Assembly (NCBI GenBank): GCA_029942205.1
Contig: JAOZTL010000147.1
Location: 1-7,402, forward strand
Direction: 5' to 3'
DNA from: Bacteroidales bacterium
GTDB lineage: Bacteria; Bacteroidota; Bacteroidia; Bacteroidales; JAOZTL01
DNA length: 7,402 nucleotides
The notes below the pieces were generated by a model, which was not told the DNA's origin, ran no database searches, and saw only the letters and a program-made list of their open reading frames with translations. Each line of letters starts with the position of its first letter. Within the stretch, counting starts at the first letter, position 1. The position numbers and the translations under genes are program-made. Positions 4,919 to 7,402 of the stretch are shown piece by piece.

Positions 4919-7402
4919 TTAATGTAGTCCATTGTTTCTAAATAGTTCGACGTATTTTTTGTCAGAAAACTGAATATGGCGGCGAACCCAACTTTTCAGA
5001 TAAATAATCAATTGATAAGCAGCTTCAGGATCTCCTGCTTTATTGGCAGCTCTAAATTCTGTAATTTTTTTGATAAAGTTTTGATGTCCTTGTAAGTGTT
5101 GTTCGGTTGCTCCAAAATCAAATTCGGCAAAATATTTTTCTTCAAATTTAAAGTGATAGTCTGTATATTCTATCAAGTTGTTAATATATCTATCTAAGCT
5201 TAAAAAAGCTTCCCCTGTTAAGAATTTTTGATATAATATATTGATAAAATCAATCCATTTTTTGTGTTGTTGATCTATTATTTGTAGACCAATAGAGTAG
5301 GTTTCGTCCCACACTACAAGTACATTTGAGTCAGAAAACTCTGGTATTGCTATGTTGTTTGCAATTAAAGCATTTTCAAGCATATCAATATGTTTGGTAA
5401 AAGACAATTCGTTAGCCATGAGTTTTTCTGTAACAAAATTTCGTTTTTGTTCCAAATCTAACTCTTTTCTTGCGTCTCTCATAAATGAAGTATACTTATA
5501 CACCCTATTGTATTCTGTTTCAATTAGATTCATTTTTACGGGAATCAGCTCCTTGTTACGACTGATAATTTCTAATGAAATAGTCGATTCTAATGATTTT
5601 TTGGAATGAGAAGAAAAATCTTCATCATCGTTAAAATTAGACTCGGTAGGCAATAATATTTTGAAATTTTGTCCTTTTATTTCGTTGGATTTAAAATTCC
5701 AAAGTTTTTCTGCAGCTGTATTAAAAAATTCAATCGTTCCATTGGCATCCACAACGATTACTGCATCTAAATTATTTTGTAAAATTTGCTTTGTAATTTC
5801 TTCTTTTCGGCGTATATCTCTTATTTGTTCGCTATTTTTTTGCTTTAAATCGTTGATGTTTTTTATTTGTTTTTGTTCTTTTTGAGCAAGCCTTTCTTGA
5901 GTAATTTCGAGCTGATGGAGGTGTTTTTTTAAGTCCTGCTCACTTGTTACTAACGCCTCTTGTGTGGTTTGCATTTCTTCCATATTCTGGCGCATTTCTT
6001 CTTCTTGAGCATGCATTTCTTGTGTTTGCAGCTTAGATTGTTTCAGCAGATTTGCTGTACGTGCGTTGATACGAGTTATGGAAATGGTAGAAGCTATATT
6101 TTCTGCAATTCTCTCTACGAGTTCTATTTTATAAGGCTCAAGTTCTGTAAAAGCAGCAAGTTCTATAACTCCAAGAATTTCTTCGTCTATTTTCAAAGGA
6201 ACAATCAAGATACTTTTAGGATTCATTCCTCCGATTCCCGATTCTATTTCGATATAATCTTCAGGAATATCAGTCATATAAATTGTATATTTTTCTATTG
6301 CAACTGCGCCTACAAGTCCTTCTCCTAGTTTTATTTTTCGGTCTAAATATTTTTTACGATTAAAAGCATAAGCTGAAACTAGCTCTAAATGAATATCATC
6401 AGGCTTGCTATCATTATAAATAAAAATACCACCTTGATTAATGTCCAAATATTTTATCAGATTCTGAATAACTTTATCTGTCAGTTGGTTGATATTTTCG
6501 GTATGTTGTCTTAATATGTCAGCAAACATGTTTATACCTTCGTTTGCCCAAGTTTGGTGTTGATCTACTATCTTACGATTTACCTCTTTTTTATTTGCAA
6601 TTTGTAAGCTTTTACGCATGTCTAGTAGCGAATTTCCCAAAACATCTTGTTGACTCAGTGGCGAAAAATCACTACTAAAATTCCTTTTTTCTATTTCGAG
6701 AGCAAATTCTACTGTTTTTCGTAAGCCCGTAATGAGTTCATTTAGGGCTTTTCCCATTTTCCCGATTTCGTCATTACTTTTTGTCTCTATTTTATCTGGC
6801 AAAATTCCTTGAGACAATTTATATACCACTAGACGAAGTTTATTCAATGGGTTTGAGATTATTTTGGCAGAAGCAACGGTGATGATAAATGAAAATATTG
6901 TTCCTAAAACAATGATTAAGAACATGAATATGATGGAATTAACTATGAGTTTTTTTGCTGATTCAAATGATTTTTGATTAACCTGAACGGCTATTTTTTC
7001 TGTCGAAATAAGTTGTTTTATAATTAATTCGCTATTTTCTTCGATAAAAATATAATGACTATTTATTTGTTTTTCTAAAGCTTTAAGGCGAATTTGTTCT
7101 TCTGCTAGTGTTGTCATGACAGCAATTAAACTATCATCGTAGCTTTCGTGAAGTTTTTGCAGATTAAATTTTTCGAGTAATAGTATAAATTCTTTTTTTT
7201 GTTTAAGGCTTGTTTTAAAAAAATCACTAATCCTATTTTTATAAATAATTAAATTTTCATTGGTTATATTATTGATTTTTATAATAAGATCTTGGTACTC
7301 CAAATTTTTATTTTTCTTAGAATGTTGAATAATGGTATTAAAATTATCAAATATTTTAGCTTCGTTTTGTTCGTGTTGTTGCAACTGAATTTCCATTTTT
7401 GG
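4919..7402 (-). CDS. Membrane sensor with HAMP, GAF, PAS and C-terminal bacteriohemerythrin domain (5' partial)
   Basis: The frame stays open to the window edge. From the first in-window ATG (7396) it has 825 residues, but the gene probably begins further right, because a helical sensor region (about 1-150) precedes only one membrane segment (151-177) and the usual first one is missing. After the membrane come HAMP (178-232, P183, DEIG at 209-212), GAF (about 285-445), a glutamine/glutamate-rich coiled coil (446-535, EEEMRQNMEEMQTTQE), PAS (535-645) and a bacteriohemerythrin domain (694-822). All seven di-iron ligands appear with family spacing: H711, H748, E752, H767, H771, H807 and D812. 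Such domains bind O2 and in some proteins NO or serve as redox sensors. No histidine kinase, GGDEF, phosphatase or chemotaxis signalling domain follows, so the output is unknown and may go through a partner protein. It has no operon partner visible here. Confidence 0.92.
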   Translation of the reverse strand, partial: PKMEIQLQQHEQNEAKIFDNFNTIIQHSKKNKNLEYQDLIIKINNITNENLIIYKNRISDFFKTSLKQKKEFILLLEKFNLQKLHESYDDSLIAVMTTLAEEQIRLKALEKQINSHYIFIEENSELIIKQLISTEKIAVQVNQKSFESAKKLIVNSIIFMFLIIVLGTIFSFIITVASAKIISNPLNKLRLVVYKLSQGILPDKIETKSNDEIGKMGKALNELITGLRKTVEFALEIEKRNFSSDFSPLSQQDVLGNSLLDMRKSLQIANKKEVNRKIVDQHQTWANEGINMFADILRQHTENINQLTDKVIQNLIKYLDINQGGIFIYNDSKPDDIHLELVSAYAFNRKKYLDRKIKLGEGLVGAVAIEKYTIYMTDIPEDYIEIESGIGGMNPKSILIVPLKIDEEILGVIELAAFTELEPYKIELVERIAENIASTISITRINARTANLLKQSKLQTQEMHAQEEEMRQNMEEMQTTQEALVTSEQDLKKHLHQLEITQERLAQKEQKQIKNINDLKQKNSEQIRDIRRKEEITKQILQNNLDAVIVVDANGTIEFFNTAAEKLWNFKSNEIKGQNFKILLPTESNFNDDEDFSSHSKKSLESTISLEIISRNKELIPVKMNLIETEYNRVYKYTSFMRDARKELDLEQKRNFVTEKLMANELSFTKHIDMLENALIANNIAIPEFSDSNVLVVWDETYSIGLQIIDQQHKKWIDFINILYQKFLTGEAFLSLDRYINNLIEYTDYHFKFEEKYFAEFDFGATEQHLQGHQNFIKKITEFRAANKAGDPEAAYQLIIYLKSWVRRHIQFSDKKYVELFRNNGLH

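Noticed and set aside
5960..6328. A 122-codon plus-strand open frame inside the sensor gene
   Set aside because: It is antisense to the well-supported GAF/coiled-coil coding region and its cysteine/phenylalanine-rich translation is typical of a shadow frame.

Overview
The window is AT-rich DNA that looks like a Bacteroidota chromosome, perhaps a Cytophagia-like marine or gliding lineage (the class is a tentative guess). The evidence is the very low GC, AT-rich leaders that mostly lack a Shine-Dalgarno, several matches to the Bacteroidota -7 box TAnnTTTG, two small PorT-like outer-membrane beta-barrels, a secreted DUF2147 protein, and a sensor with the EEMRQNMEEMQ-type coiled coil that I recall from Cytophagia signalling proteins. 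I see no transposase, phage gene, CRISPR array, tRNA or rRNA.

Layout, left to right. Positions 1-356 are non-coding, with an imperfect hairpin (16-56) and a good TAnnTTTG match (104-111). comF (+, 357-1067) follows. It converges on a small biotin carrier protein gene (-, 1096-1602). Next is a 233-base spacer holding a 24-bp inverted repeat whose right arm runs into the 3' end of ubiX (-, 1836-2423). ubiX is translationally coupled (TGATG overlap) to an upstream outer-membrane beta-barrel gene (-, 2423-2998). A DUF2147 secreted-protein gene lies on the same strand (-, 3308-3748). A 456-base divergent intergenic region (3749-4204) carries repeats and a predicted long stem-loop. It is followed by a second beta-barrel gene (+, 4205-4855). 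That gene converges on a large membrane sensor (-, 4919 to the window edge) with a TM segment, HAMP, GAF, coiled coil, PAS and C-terminal bacteriohemerythrin domain; its N-terminus lies beyond the window.

The genes do not form one pathway. ComF, the biotin carrier and UbiX are housekeeping or cofactor functions in separate transcription units. Positions 2423-4855 hold three exported or envelope proteins. The sensor probably reads O2, NO or redox state through a di-iron hemerythrin site, but it has no recognisable output domain. I do not see a clear new multi-gene system. The less ordinary signals are the inverted repeat that supplies the last codons of ubiX, a possible third diverged copy of its core before the second beta-barrel gene, the structured leader at 4062-4138, and the output-less hemerythrin sensor.
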